64,000 nt of DNA from Rubrivivax sp. (GCA_030681795.1 JAUXRG010000078.1:1-64000); one strand, 5' to 3'. Shown: positions 40,168-50,759, numbered from the stretch's first letter. Program-made: numbers and translations. The notes: generated from the letters alone by a model not told the origin.

Positions 40168-41070
40168 TCAGCCGCGCGGGTGGTGCTTGGCATGCAACTG
40201 GCGCAGCCGTTCGCGCGCCACGTGCGTGTAGATCGTGGTCGTGCCGATATCGGCGTGGCCCAGCAGCATCTGCACCGCGCGCAGGTCGGCGCCATGGTTG
40301 AGCAGGTGGGTGGCGAAGGCGTGGCGCAGCGTGTGCGGCGACAGCGGCGCGGTGATGCCGGCGGCCAGCGCGTAGCGCTTGATCAACCGCCAGAACATCT
40401 GCCTCGACATCGCGCCACCGAGCCGGGTGACGAACAGCGCCTCGCTGGCGCGCCCACCCAGGATGGCCGGCCGAGCCTGCGCCAGATAGCGGACCAGCCA
40501 ATCGTGGGCCTGGTCGCCGAAGGGGACCAGCCGCTCGCGCGAGCCCTTGCCCATCACGCGCAGCACGCCCTCGCCCAGGCCCAGGTGCACGCTCTTGAGT
40601 TGCACCAGCTCGCTCACGCGCAGGCCGCTGGCGTACATCAACTCCGTCATCGTGCGGTCACGCAGGCCCAGCGCGGTCTCGATGTCGGGCGCGGCGAGCA
40701 GGGCTTCGACCTGCGCTTCGCTCAGCGTCTTGGGTACGCGCAGCGGCTGGCGCGCCGCCAGCAGCCGCAGCGTGGGGTCGGCCGACACGATGTGTTCGCG
40801 CACCGCCCAGCGGAAATAGCGCTTGAATACCGTCAGGCGGCGGTTGGCTGTGGTGGCCTTGGTGCCGGCATGGCGGTGGGCCATGAAGGCCAGCAGGTCG
40901 GCCTCGCTGCTGTGCTCCAGCGCCTTGCCCTGCCCGGCGTGCAGCCATGCGGCATACAGGCCGAGGTCGCGCCGATAGGCCGCCAGCGTCAGCGGCGCCA
41001 GGCCGTCCTCGATCCACAGCGCATCGATAAAGCGGTCGATGGCCTCGGCACTGGGCCCGGGTGGTTTCAT
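40168..41070 (-). CDS. xerD: Site-specific tyrosine recombinase XerD
   Basis: 300 residues, the size of chromosomal XerD. It resolves chromosome dimers at dif together with XerC. The catalytic residues are complete: Arg151, Lys175, His246, Arg249, His272 and Tyr281. The N-terminal SAM-like domain spans about 8-100. The start at 41070 (MKPPGPSAEA) fits the family length; an upstream ATG at 41121 would add 17 residues. It is not a phage integrase: no att-like repeats or mobile genes flank it. Confidence 0.95.
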   Translation of the reverse strand: MKPPGPSAEAIDRFIDALWIEDGLAPLTLAAYRRDLGLYAAWLHAGQGKALEHSSEADLLAFMAHRHAGTKATTANRRLTVFKRYFRWAVREHIVSADPTLRLLAARQPLRVPKTLSEAQVEALLAAPDIETALGLRDRTMTELMYASGLRVSELVQLKSVHLGLGEGVLRVMGKGSRERLVPFGDQAHDWLVRYLAQARPAILGGRASEALFVTRLGGAMSRQMFWRLIKRYALAAGITAPLSPHTLRHAFATHLLNHGADLRAVQMLLGHADIGTTTIYTHVARERLRQLHAKHHPRG

Positions 41071-41128
41071 GGTCGGATGCGCCGAGGCCACCCGCAGGGG
41101 GCCTCGGTCACGATCGGTCAACCGCCGT

Positions 41129-42106
41129 TCACTCGATCTTCAGCCCTTGCTTGACGACCACCGCTTTGTAGACCTCGAACTCGGCCTTGATCTGCGCGGT
41201 GAACTGCTCGGGCGTGTTGCCGACGATCAGCGAGCCCGTATCTTCGATGCGCTTGCGCACATGGGGGTCCTCGAGCGTCTTCTTGACTGCCGCGGCGACC
41301 TTGTCCACCACGTCCTTGGGCATGCCCTTGGGGCCGAGGATGCCGTAGTAGGCCATGCGGTTCACCGGCTCCAGGCCGACTTCCTTGAAGGTCGGCACGT
41401 TGGGCAACTGGGCCAGGCGCTGCGGCGCGGCCACCACGATGGGGATGAGCCGCCCGTCCTTGATGAAAGGCAGCGCCGAGGGGATGTTGTCGAAAATGAT
41501 CTGCACCTGCCCGGCCACGGTGTCGTTGAGCGCGGGGCCGGCGCCGCGGTAGGGGATGTGCGTCATGAACACGCCGGCCAGGCTCTTGAAGAGCTCGGTC
41601 TGCAGGTGGCCGATGCCGCCGGTGCCCGAGCTGCTGTAGCTGTACTTGCCCGGGTTCTTCTTCAACTCGGCGATGAAACCCTTGTAGTCGCGCGCCGGGA
41701 ACGAGGGGTGCACGGCGATGACGTTGGGCGTGGCCGCGATGTTGATGACGGGCGTGAAATCGGTGACCGGGTTGTAGCCGATCTTGGCGTTGATGGCCGG
41801 GTTGGCTGCGGTCGTCGATACGGTGGCCATGCCCAGCACATGACCGTCCGGCGTGGACCGAATCAGCTCCAGAGCCCCCAGTGCACCGCCGGCGCCGGCC
41901 TTGTTCTCCACCAGCACCTGCTGGCCCAGCGCGCCGCTCATGCGCTCGCTGATGATGCGCGCGACGATATCGGTGGTGCCGCCCGGCGCGAAAGGCACGA
42001 TCAGCCGCACCGCCTTGGTCGGGTAGGCCTGGGCGTGGGCCAGCCAGGGTGCGGCCAGCGCCAGGCTGGCGGCACCGAGGATGAGAGCGAGTCGTCTGCG
42101 TTGCAT
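41129..42106 (-). CDS. Tripartite tricarboxylate transporter (Bug family) binding protein
   Basis: 325 residues. The signal peptide [19 protein letters not shown] is cut near AHAQA. The mature part begins [16 protein letters not shown], the diagnostic Bug sequence. Bug proteins bind carboxylates and other acids; many act without a neighbouring TctAB pair, and none is seen here. The start at 42106 is placed by GGAG eight bases upstream; ATG at 42121 would overlap that site. Confidence 0.93.
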   Translation of the reverse strand: MQRRRLALILGAASLALAAPWLAHAQAYPTKAVRLIVPFAPGGTTDIVARIISERMSGALGQQVLVENKAGAGGALGALELIRSTPDGHVLGMATVSTTAANPAINAKIGYNPVTDFTPVINIAATPNVIAVHPSFPARDYKGFIAELKKNPGKYSYSSSGTGGIGHLQTELFKSLAGVFMTHIPYRGAGPALNDTVAGQVQIIFDNIPSALPFIKDGRLIPIVVAAPQRLAQLPNVPTFKEVGLEPVNRMAYYGILGPKGMPKDVVDKVAAAVKKTLEDPHVRKRIEDTGSLIVGNTPEQFTAQIKAEFEVYKAVVVKQGLKIE

Positions 42107-42148
42107 CGGGTGAATCTCCATGCGAAGGTGGAAAGGCGGGCAGGCGCG

Positions 42149-42742
42149 TCAGACCGCGAGGCCCAGCAGGCCCGCCTTGAGTTTCTTGTCGTAGGGCTTG
42201 TCGCCGACGAAGGCACGCAGCAAGGCGGCATAGAAATCCTCGCCGGCGATGGCGTCACCCTGTATTTTGCCGTTGACGATGAAGGTCAAGCCGCGGCCGG
42301 GCTCGAAGTCGAGGTCGACGATATCGCCCTTGTCCACGTTGCCCAGCGCGGACACCTGTGCCGCAAAGCGCTCCATGCGCTCGGCCAGGCGCGGCAGTTC
42401 GTCGGCCGCGGCATTCCGGGAGACGCCCTTCCTGAAGGCGTTGACGAACTCCACCGTCGCCACGCCGTGCAGCATGTGCATGCGCAACCGCTTGGGCCCC
42501 GGCGTGGCCAGCACGCCGGCCGGCGTCGAGGCGCGCGCACTCAGGTACAGCGCGGCCACATAGCCCTTGAACCAGGCCACGGCACGTATGCCCGTGCCGT
42601 TGAGCAGCAATTCGCTGCCCCCCAGGCGAATCCGGCGTTCGAAGAGCAGACCTTCGACGCGCAAGGGCGCCTCGGCAGCGCCCGCAGGCAAGGAGGCGGC
42701 GAACACGAGGGCGGCAAGCAGGCCACGGCGAGAAAGGGACAT
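42149..42742 (-). CDS. Chalcone isomerase-like (CHI fold) exported protein
   Basis: 197 residues with a signal peptide cut near AAEAP. The core contains the bacterial CHI-like pattern (LLLNGTGIRAVAWFKGYVAALYL, in part, near 43-65) and VEFVNAFRKG. Bacterial members are not chalcone isomerases in a known pathway; a role in fatty-acid binding has been suggested for the fold. It lies 27 bases upstream of the Bug gene's leader on the same strand and is divergent from an AEC transporter. Confidence 0.8.
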   Translation of the reverse strand: MSLSRRGLLAALVFAASLPAGAAEAPLRVEGLLFERRIRLGGSELLLNGTGIRAVAWFKGYVAALYLSARASTPAGVLATPGPKRLRMHMLHGVATVEFVNAFRKGVSRNAAADELPRLAERMERFAAQVSALGNVDKGDIVDLDFEPGRGLTFIVNGKIQGDAIAGEDFYAALLRAFVGDKPYDKKLKAGLLGLAV

Positions 42743-42845
42743 TGGATGGGAAGATCGAAAGAGATTCAGATACAACGCTCGCCGGCACCTGTGCGCCGAC
42801 CACCCGTCGCGACATTCGAGACCAGCGCACCGCGATACTCGCGGC

Positions 42846-43748
42846 ATGACCGACGCTTTGCTTCTCCTGCCCGACTTTGCGCTCATTGTCGCCGGCCATC
42901 TCATCTGCCGCCATACCGCGCTGGGCCGACCGGTGTGGGACGGCGCCGAGCGCCTGGTGTACTTCGTGCTCTTTCCCGCGCTGCTCTTCCATTCGATCGT
43001 GCGCAACCCGCTGGCCCTCGCCAGCGTCCTGCCGCTGGCCGGCAGCGGCCTGGCCCTCGTCAGCGCAGGCGTGCTCGCGGCCTATGCCTTGCGCAGCTGG
43101 CCCGGGGTCGACCCGCGGCTGCACGCGTCGGGTGCGCAGGTGGCGTTTCGCTTCAACTCCTATGTGGCGCTGGCCCTGGCCGAGCGGCTGGCGGGCGCAC
43201 CCGGTGTGGCCGCGATGGCCTTGTTGATGTCGGTGTGCGTGCCGCTGTGCAACGTCGCCGCCGTCTGGCCCCTGGCGCGGCACGGCGGGCAGAACTACTT
43301 GCGCGAGCTTCGGCGCAACCCGCTCATCATCGCCACCGCGTCGGGCCTGGCCTGCAACGCGCTCGGGCTGCAGTTGCCCGAACTCGTCGGCCTCACGCTG
43401 AGCCGCATCGGCGCGGGTGCCGTGCCCCTGGGTCTGATGGCCGTCGGGGCCGGGCTGCAGTTCGGCGCGCTGCGCGAAGGGCCGGGGCTGGCGGCCGGCT
43501 TGCTGGGCATCCGCCACCTCCTGCTGCCGGCTCTGGCGCTGGCCTTCGTGGGACGCTTCGGCCTGCCGCACACGCAGCAACTCATGGTGCTCGTCTTCGC
43601 TGCGCTGCCCACGGCCTCCAGCGCCTATGTGCTGGCGGTGCGCATGGGCGGGCACGGCGGCTTCGTCGCCGGGCTGGTGACGGTGTCCACGCTGGCAGGC
43701 ATGGTGAGCCTGCCGCTGTGGCTGGCGCTGTGGCGCGCGTCCCTCTAG
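42846..43748 (+). CDS. AEC family transporter (auxin efflux carrier-like)
   Basis: 300 residues with about ten hydrophobic helices in two inverted halves. RNPLIIATASGLACNALGLQ near 157-176 and the PTASSAYVLAVRMGG motif near 256-270 are typical of AEC carriers. Members export or import malate, malonate or other anions. The start at 42846 gives MTDALLLLPDFALIV; the frame is open far upstream but that part is antisense to the CHI-like gene. The end overlaps the stop of queG by four bases. Confidence 0.88.
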   Translation: MTDALLLLPDFALIVAGHLICRHTALGRPVWDGAERLVYFVLFPALLFHSIVRNPLALASVLPLAGSGLALVSAGVLAAYALRSWPGVDPRLHASGAQVAFRFNSYVALALAERLAGAPGVAAMALLMSVCVPLCNVAAVWPLARHGGQNYLRELRRNPLIIATASGLACNALGLQLPELVGLTLSRIGAGAVPLGLMAVGAGLQFGALREGPGLAAGLLGIRHLLLPALALAFVGRFGLPHTQQLMVLVFAALPTASSAYVLAVRMGGHGGFVAGLVTVSTLAGMVSLPLWLALWRASL

Positions 43749-44845
43749 GCCCCTCGCTGGGCCAGGGCCCAGTCGATATGCTCGCGCACCAGGTCGTCGG
43801 CGCCCTCACGCGCCTCGGTCAGTGCCTGCGCCAGCGCCACGTCGCCGGTCTCGCGCCAGGCGTTGCCCAGGGCCACCGCCAGGTTGCGCCGCCAGCGTCG
43901 GTAGCCGATGCGCCGGATCGCGCTGCCCTCGGTGCGGCGCAGGAACTCGCTCTCGCTCCAGGCCCACAGCGGCAGCAGCGTGGCGTGGCCCAGGGGCTCG
44001 CGAACGTCGAAATCGGGCAGCGCCGAGCGCTGCGCGTATTTGTTCCACGGGCACACGAGCTGGCAGTCGTCGCAGCCATAGATGCGGTTGCCCAGCAGGG
44101 GACGCAATGCGGGCGCGATGGGGCCGTCATGCTCGATCGTGAGATAGCTGATGCAGCGGCGTGCGTCCAGCCGGTAAGGGGCGACGATGGCCTGCGTGGG
44201 GCAGACGGCCATGCAGGCGCTGCAGCGGCCGCAATGCGCGGTCACGGGTTCGTCGGGGGGCAGTGCCAGGTCGACGAAGATCTCACCCAGAAAGAAGGTC
44301 GAGCCCGCCTCGCGCGCCAGCGCCAGCGTGTGCTTGCCGCGCCAACCCAGCCCGGCGCGCGTGGCGAGTTCGACTTCGAGCACAGGCGCCGAATCGGTGA
44401 ATACGCGGTGGCCCAGCGGCCCGACCTCCGCGGCCAGGCGGTCGGCCAGGGCTTGCAGGCGCTTGCGCAGCAGCTTGTGATAGTCGCGGCCACGGGCATA
44501 CATCGAGACCACGGCACGTTGCGGGTCGCGCTGGGCGCGCAACTCGGCAGCGGCCCAGTCCGCCGGCGCATCGCGAGGCAGGTAGTCCATGCGCGCGCTG
44601 ATCACGCTCAGCGTGCCCGGCACCAGCTCGGCCGGGCGCGCGCGCTTCAGACCATGCGCCGCCATGTAGCCCATGCCGCCGTGGAAACCGGCCGCCAGCC
44701 ATTCGAGCAGCCCGGGCTCGGCATCGGCCAACGCAATGCCAGCCACACCGATCTGGGAGAATCCCAGCTCACGCGCCCACCCCCGCAGCCGCTGCACCAG
44801 CGCCTGCGCATCCCCGAGATGCCCGCCTTGCTCGCGACCATGCAT
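43745..44845 (-). CDS. queG: Epoxyqueuosine reductase QueG
   Basis: 366 residues. QueG reduces epoxyqueuosine to queuosine in the tRNA wobble position, with cobalamin and two 4Fe-4S clusters. Cluster motifs are CGRCSACMAVCP (near 207-218) and CDDCQLVCP (near 257-265); the cobalamin domain with FTDSAPVLE lies near 148-156. The HEAT-like C-terminal part carries RRNLAVALGNAW. Dependence on B12 links it to the btu operon in this window. Its ATG forms ATGCAT with the start of tsaE, so the two starts are back to back. Confidence 0.94.
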   Translation of the reverse strand: MHGREQGGHLGDAQALVQRLRGWARELGFSQIGVAGIALADAEPGLLEWLAAGFHGGMGYMAAHGLKRARPAELVPGTLSVISARMDYLPRDAPADWAAAELRAQRDPQRAVVSMYARGRDYHKLLRKRLQALADRLAAEVGPLGHRVFTDSAPVLEVELATRAGLGWRGKHTLALAREAGSTFFLGEIFVDLALPPDEPVTAHCGRCSACMAVCPTQAIVAPYRLDARRCISYLTIEHDGPIAPALRPLLGNRIYGCDDCQLVCPWNKYAQRSALPDFDVREPLGHATLLPLWAWSESEFLRRTEGSAIRRIGYRRWRRNLAVALGNAWRETGDVALAQALTEAREGADDLVREHIDWALAQRGA

Positions 44846-45322
44846 CCACCCATTCTAGGAAGCCGCACCTACACCTGGCCCGACGAGGCCGCCTGCGCCG
44901 CCTTCGCGGCCGATGTCGCGGCCGCATTGGCCCGCCGCCCGGCGCCGGCCGACGCCTACATCGAACTGCGCGGCCCGCTGGGCGCGGGCAAGACCACCTT
45001 CGTGCGCCACTTGCTGCGCGCGCTGGGCGTGGTCGGGCGCATCAAGAGCCCGACCTATGCCGTGCTCGAGCCGTACTCCTTGCCCGGCCTGAATATCTCG
45101 CACTTCGACTTCTATCGCTTCACCGACCCGCGCGAGTGGGCCGACGCCGGATTCCGCGACCTCTTCGCGCAGCCCGGGCTCAAGCTCGCCGAGTGGCCGG
45201 AAAACGCCGCGGCGGTGTTGCCCCCGGCCGACTTGCGGCTGACCATCGAGCCGCTTGACGGCGAGGTGCGTGAAGTGCGCGCCGAAGCCGCCACCGCGTG
45301 CGGCCTGGCCCTGTTGCCATGA
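44840..45322 (+). CDS. tsaE: tRNA threonylcarbamoyladenosine synthesis ATPase TsaE
   Basis: 160 residues. With TsaB and TsaD it makes the t6A37 modification in tRNAs that read ANN codons. Walker A GPLGAGKT is near 46-53, KSPTYAVLEPY near 72-82 and the Asp in HFDFYRF near 91-97. The start is not settled: 44840 (MHPPILGS) or 44819 (MPALLATM). With 44840 the two divergent starts meet without a gap. It overlaps amiC by four bases, a well conserved tsaE-amiC pairing. Confidence 0.92.
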   Translation: MHPPILGSRTYTWPDEAACAAFAADVAAALARRPAPADAYIELRGPLGAGKTTFVRHLLRALGVVGRIKSPTYAVLEPYSLPGLNISHFDFYRFTDPREWADAGFRDLFAQPGLKLAEWPENAAAVLPPADLRLTIEPLDGEVREVRAEAATACGLALLP

Positions 45323-46725
45323 CGGGCCCTGCCCGCTGCCCTGCACGCCGCGGCGCGCTGCAACGCATGGGCGGCCTGGTGCTGCTGCTTGGCACACCGA
45401 CGCGGGCGCGCGGCGCGGGCATCGTGGCCGTGCGCATCTGGCCGGCACAGGACTACACGCGCGTCACCATCGAGTCCGATCAGGCGCTGGCTGCCGCGCA
45501 CCTGCTCACCCCGGCGCCGTGGCGGCTGGTGGTGGACCTCGACGGCCTGGAGCTGGGCACCGCGCTGCGCGAGCTGGTGGGCAAGGTGCGGCCCGACGAC
45601 CCCTACATCGCCGGCGTGCGCGTCGGGCAGTACCAGCCGCGGGTGGTGCGCCTGGTCTTCGACCTCAAGCAGCCGGTGCGGCCACAGCAGTTCACGCTGG
45701 CGCCGGTGGCGGCCTACCAGCACCGACTGGTATTCGACCTCTTCCCGGTGCAGGAAGCCGACCCGTTGCTGGCGCTGATCCGCGACAAGGAAGGCGCCGA
45801 GCAGCGCGCCGCGCAGGCCGTGCAAGATGCGCTGGGCGAACTCATCGCGCGCATCGAAAAGCCGCCGGCCATCGCACCACCGTCCGAATCGGCACCGGCG
45901 CCCCCGGGCCTGCCCGCCGCCTCGCCGGCATCTGCGGCCGCCGGACCTCTCATCACCCCCGCCCCGGCACCGCCCCCGGCGCCGCCCACCGCCGTCGAGC
46001 GCCGGCGCGTGGACCGCCTCATCATCGTCGCGCTGGACCCCGGCCATGGCGGCGAGGACCCCGGCGCCATCGGCCCCACCGGGCTGCGCGAAAAGGATGT
46101 CGTGCTGGCGCTCGGCCTGGCCTTGCGCGAGCGACTCAACGCCCTGCCCGGCATGCGCGTGATGATGACGCGCGACGCCGACTTTTTCGTGCCGCTGAAC
46201 GAGCGCGTGCGCAAGGCCCGGCGCGTGCAGGCCGACCTCTTCGTGAGCCTGCACGCCGATGCCTTCTTCAAGCCCGAGGCGCGCGGCGCCAGCGTCTTCG
46301 CGCTCTCGAGCAAGGGTGCCAGCAGCAGCGCCGCGCGCTGGATGGCCGAGCGTGAGAACGCCGCCGACGCGGTGGGTGGCGTCAACCTGGCGCGGGTGAA
46401 CGACGCCCAGGTGCTGCGCGTGATGTTCGACATGAGCACCACGGCGCAGATCAAGGACAGCCTCAAGCTGGGCAACGAAGTGCTCTCGCATATCGGCCGC
46501 GTGGGCCGTCTGCACAAGGGGCAGGTGGAACAGGCCGGCTTCGCGGTGCTCAAGGCGCCCGATATGCCCAGCATCCTGGTCGAGACGGCCTTCATCTCCA
46601 ACCCCGAAGAAGAGGACAAGCTGCGCGACGGCGCCTACCGCCAGCAGCTCGTCGAAGCCCTGGCCAAGGGCATCCGTCGCTACTTCGCGCGCAACCCGCC
46701 GCTGGCGCGGCAGCGGCAGCTGTAG
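45319..46725 (+). CDS. amiC: N-acetylmuramoyl-L-alanine amidase AmiC
   Basis: 468 residues. It cuts the amide bond between muramic acid and the peptide stem to split daughter cells. An N-terminal export signal (RRGALQRMGGLVLLLG, Tat-like) precedes an AMIN domain (about 38-140), a Pro-rich linker (about 190-230) and the amidase_3 domain. Zinc ligands lie in DPGHGG, the Glu of GLREKD and His of SLHADAF, and the catalytic Glu in VETAFISN. The start at 45319 overlaps the tsaE stop (ATGA). Confidence 0.93.
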   Translation: MTGPARCPARRGALQRMGGLVLLLGTPTRARGAGIVAVRIWPAQDYTRVTIESDQALAAAHLLTPAPWRLVVDLDGLELGTALRELVGKVRPDDPYIAGVRVGQYQPRVVRLVFDLKQPVRPQQFTLAPVAAYQHRLVFDLFPVQEADPLLALIRDKEGAEQRAAQAVQDALGELIARIEKPPAIAPPSESAPAPPGLPAASPASAAAGPLITPAPAPPPAPPTAVERRRVDRLIIVALDPGHGGEDPGAIGPTGLREKDVVLALGLALRERLNALPGMRVMMTRDADFFVPLNERVRKARRVQADLFVSLHADAFFKPEARGASVFALSSKGASSSAARWMAERENAADAVGGVNLARVNDAQVLRVMFDMSTTAQIKDSLKLGNEVLSHIGRVGRLHKGQVEQAGFAVLKAPDMPSILVETAFISNPEEEDKLRDGAYRQQLVEALAKGIRRYFARNPPLARQRQL

Positions 46726-46741
46726 CTGTAGCGGGGCCCGG

Positions 46742-46885
46742 CTCAGCCCTCGCCGCGGAGGGCTCGGGCCTTCGTAGGCGTCTGGCCCTGCGCAGGCAGG
46801 CCCTGACGTCCGACTCAGCCCTCGCCGCGGAGGGTTCGGGCCTTCGTAGGCGTCTGGCCCTGCGCAGGCAGGCCCTGACGTCCGA
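46742..46885. repeat. Two tandem copies of a 72-bp unit
   Basis: Units 46742-46813 and 46814-46885 are identical except one base (CTCGGG against TTCGGG). Each has CCCTC...GAGGG and CCTGCGCAGG hairpins. It fills the space between the convergent amiC and corA genes. The near identity points to a recent duplication of a transcription-terminating or mobile-like segment. Only two copies exist and there is no spacer, so it is not a CRISPR array. Confidence 0.9.
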
Positions 46886-46886
46886 C

Positions 46887-47999
46887 TCAGCGCCGGCTGC
46901 CGCTCAGATAGCGGTTGCGGTGGAAGAAGATCACGAGGCCCAGGCCCATGCCGACCATGGATGCGAACGCGATCCAGAAGCCGGTGGAGGAATGGATCAG
47001 CGGCAGCGCTTCGAAGTTCATGCCGAAGAAACCGGTGATGAGATTCAACGGCAGGAGGATCGCCGTGAGCACGGTGAGCGTGCGCATGATGTCGTTGGTG
47101 CGGTGGCCCAGCGCCGAGAAGTGCATCTGCACCGCGGCTTCGGCGCTGTGCCCCAGCCGCCGCACATGGCCCAGCACGCGCTCGATGTGCTCGAGCACGT
47201 CGCGCGAGCGCACGCGCAGCAGCTCGCGCTCACGCCGGGCGTGGGCGTCTGCCGCGTCGGGCCATTCGTCCAGCGCGTCGATCCATTCCTGCACCGCGCT
47301 GCGCTGGTCTTCGCAGGTATCTTCCAGCGAGTGCAGCGCCTTGCGCGACTCGAGCAGGATGTGCCAGTCGTCGAAACGGCTGCGCGGGTCGAGCAATTCC
47401 GCCTCCAGCGTGCCGAGCTGGCGCGTGAGCAGGCGGCGCAGCTCGAGGTAGCTGTCGACCATGTGGTTGAGCATGCGCAGCATCAGGTCGGCCGGGTGGC
47501 CGGGCAGACGCGCCGGGCCTCGTGAATCGCCACGCGGCTCTCCGTTGCCGGCCATGGCGGCCAGGCGCTGCGCAAAATGTTCGCGCACCGGGCAGTCCGC
47601 CGGGTCCACGGTGATGAGCACGCGATCGAAGAGCGCGAAGCCCACCGGGCTGGTGTCGATGGCCGCCAGCGCCTGGCGCGCCGTGGCCGCCGCGCCCAGG
47701 CTGTCGTCGACCGCCAGGGCCTGGCTGCCGGCTCCCGCGGCCAGCCGGCGAAAGACCATCAGGTCGTACCACGAGGTGTAGTCGTAGTGGCTGGGCAAAT
47801 GCTCGTTGAGCAGGTCCGAGACATGCAGGTCGACCAGCTGCCCCCCCGTCCAGCGCTGCAGCGCGGCCTGCAGTTCGGCCCCTTGCAGTTCGAACTCGCG
47901 CCTGTCGCTGCCCAGCCAGAGGAAGCCGTGCTTGGGCATCGCCTCGGGCACGGCGTCGAGCTCGATGAACTGGTCGACGCTGATGTGGAAGATGCGCAT
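46887..47999 (-). CDS. CorA-family divalent metal ion transporter
   Basis: 370 residues. A large cytoplasmic N-terminal domain (1-300, helical, charged) is followed by two C-terminal membrane helices. The GMN selectivity signature is seen as FFGMNFEALP near residue 325. The family takes up magnesium, cobalt or zinc. The N terminus has an unusual MRIFHISVDQFIELD start typical of a CorA subgroup in Burkholderiales. It lies 16 bases after hemB on the same strand, so both are likely co-transcribed. Confidence 0.88.
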   Translation of the reverse strand: MRIFHISVDQFIELDAVPEAMPKHGFLWLGSDRREFELQGAELQAALQRWTGGQLVDLHVSDLLNEHLPSHYDYTSWYDLMVFRRLAAGAGSQALAVDDSLGAAATARQALAAIDTSPVGFALFDRVLITVDPADCPVREHFAQRLAAMAGNGEPRGDSRGPARLPGHPADLMLRMLNHMVDSYLELRRLLTRQLGTLEAELLDPRSRFDDWHILLESRKALHSLEDTCEDQRSAVQEWIDALDEWPDAADAHARRERELLRVRSRDVLEHIERVLGHVRRLGHSAEAAVQMHFSALGHRTNDIMRTLTVLTAILLPLNLITGFFGMNFEALPLIHSSTGFWIAFASMVGMGLGLVIFFHRNRYLSGSRR

Positions 48000-48015
48000 G
48001 GGGCGGCGCGCTGGC

Positions 48016-49232
<1,217 letters not shown>

Positions 49233-49249
49233 CCCGCGTCGCGCCTGCA

Positions 49250-50380
49250 ATGACTTCTTCGCGCCACCGCAGCCTGGCCCTGCCGCTCGCGCTGGCGTAT
49301 GCGGCGCTGGTGGTCTACGCCAGCCTGTACCCCTTCAGCGGCTGGCGTTGGCCGCCGGGGCAGGCCTTGGCTGCGCTGGCCGAATTGCACTGGCCGCGCT
49401 GGCACATCCCGTTCGACATCGGGTCCAACCTGCTGGGCTACCTGCCGCTGGGGGCACTCGTGGCGACGGCCGCGCGCCGCGGCGGCCGTCGCGCGGGCAG
49501 CGCCTTGCTGCTCGGCCTGGCGCTTGCGGGCGCCTTGTCCTACAGCGCCGAGGTGCTGCAGCAATTCCTGCCCGGGCGTGTGGCTTCCCTGGAGGACTTC
49601 GTGCTCAACGCCGCAGGGGCGCTCGCCGGCGCCCTGCTGGCCCTGCTGGCCTACCGGCTGGGGCTGTTGGATCGTTGGCAGGCGCTGCGCCAGCGCTGGT
49701 TCACCGGCGAAAGCGCCTCTGCGTTGGCGCTGCTCGCGCTGTGGCCGCTGGGCCTGTTGTTCCCCACGCCCGTGCCCCTGGGCCTGGGCCAGGTGGGCGA
49801 GCGGTTGCGCGCGGGGCTGGCCGAGTGGCTGCAAGACGTGCCCTGGGCCCAGGCGGCGCACGCGCTGCTGGACACGCCGGCACCCGCGGCCACGCCGCTT
49901 CGGCCGCTGGGCGAAAGCCTGATCGTCGCCCTGGGCCTGTGGGCGCCCTGCCTGGTGGCCTACGCCGTGATGCGGCCCGACTGGCGCCGCGCGGTGGTCG
50001 CGGTGGGCGCACTGGCCGTGGCCTTCGGCGGCATGACCTTGTCCACGCTGCTCAACTTCGGCCCCAGCCACGCACTGGCCTGGCTAGCGCCGCCCGCAGG
50101 GTCGGGCCTGGCCCTGGGCACCCTGCTGGCACTGGCCGCCGCGCCCCTGCCACGGCAGGTCGTGGCGGGCGCCGGCCTGGTGGCCCTGACGGGTCTGGTG
50201 GTGGGCGTGGCGCAGGCGCCTGCCGACCCCTATTTCGCGCAGAGCCTGCAGGCCTGGGAGCAGGGCCAATTCGTGCGCTTCCACGGGCTGGCGCAGTGGG
50301 TGGGCTGGCTGTGGCCCTACGTGGCCATGCTCTGGCTGCTGACGCGGCTGGGCCGCCGCGAGGCGCCCGGCCCGCACTGA
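49250..50380 (+). CDS. VanZ-like multi-helix membrane protein
   Basis: 376 residues with about nine hydrophobic helices. The N-terminal half is VanZ-like (FDIGSNLLGYLPLGALVA near 61-78 and SLEDFVLNAAGALAG near 115-129). The C-terminal half adds a second bundle not seen in classical VanZ (about 160 residues). VanZ domains are found in glycopeptide resistance and in many other envelope proteins; the function here is unknown. The start at 49250 lies just after a terminator; the upstream frame is only open by chance. Confidence 0.75.
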   Translation: MTSSRHRSLALPLALAYAALVVYASLYPFSGWRWPPGQALAALAELHWPRWHIPFDIGSNLLGYLPLGALVATAARRGGRRAGSALLLGLALAGALSYSAEVLQQFLPGRVASLEDFVLNAAGALAGALLALLAYRLGLLDRWQALRQRWFTGESASALALLALWPLGLLFPTPVPLGLGQVGERLRAGLAEWLQDVPWAQAAHALLDTPAPAATPLRPLGESLIVALGLWAPCLVAYAVMRPDWRRAVVAVGALAVAFGGMTLSTLLNFGPSHALAWLAPPAGSGLALGTLLALAAAPLPRQVVAGAGLVALTGLVVGVAQAPADPYFAQSLQAWEQGQFVRFHGLAQWVGWLWPYVAMLWLLTRLGRREAPGPH

Positions 50381-50432
50381 TGCCCCGGTCCGCGGCCCGG
50401 TCCGCGCGAAGGCGCTGCCTACAATGCCGCGC

Positions 50433-50759
50433 ATGGCTTACTACAAGCACCACCTGTTCTTTTGCCTCAATCAGCGCGGCCCGGGCGAAGCCTGCTGCGC
50501 CGGCCACGACGCACAGGCCGCCTTCGACCATTGCAAGGCGCGCGTGAAGGCCGAAGGCCTGGCCGGCCCGGGCGGCGTGCGCGTCAACAAGTCCGGTTGC
50601 CTGGACCGCTGCGCCGGCGGCCCGGTGGTGGTGGTCTACCCCGAGGGCACCTGGTACACCTATGTCGACAAGCACGACCTCGACGAGATCGTCGATTCGC
50701 ATCTCAAGCAAGGGCGTGTGGTGCAGCGGCTGGAGCTGGCCGCCGACGTCGGCCGATGA
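50433..50759 (+). CDS. (2Fe-2S) ferredoxin-like protein
   Basis: 108 residues. Cys residues in FFCLNQ, EACC and SGCLDRCAGG, with GPVVVVYPEGTWY, match the thioredoxin-like [2Fe-2S] ferredoxins related to the NuoE fold. A TACAAT-like -10 lies just upstream. It is likely an electron carrier, partner unknown. It overlaps the next hydrolase gene by four bases (ATGA). Confidence 0.85.
   Translation: MAYYKHHLFFCLNQRGPGEACCAGHDAQAAFDHCKARVKAEGLAGPGGVRVNKSGCLDRCAGGPVVVVYPEGTWYTYVDKHDLDEIVDSHLKQGRVVQRLELAADVGR

Noticed and set aside
40168-41070. Tyrosine recombinase as a sign of a mobile element
   Set aside because: Length and residues fit chromosomal XerD, and no att repeats, integrase-linked genes or cargo were seen.
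41039-45322. A very long plus-strand open frame covering xerD to tsaE
   Set aside because: Only its last part is tsaE. The rest is antisense to clearly recognisable genes (xerD, a Bug receptor, queG), and its translation has no protein-like pattern. High GC content removes stop codons on the reverse strand.
46742-46885. Possible CRISPR remnant
   Set aside because: There are two adjacent 72-base units without spacers, and no cas genes are near.
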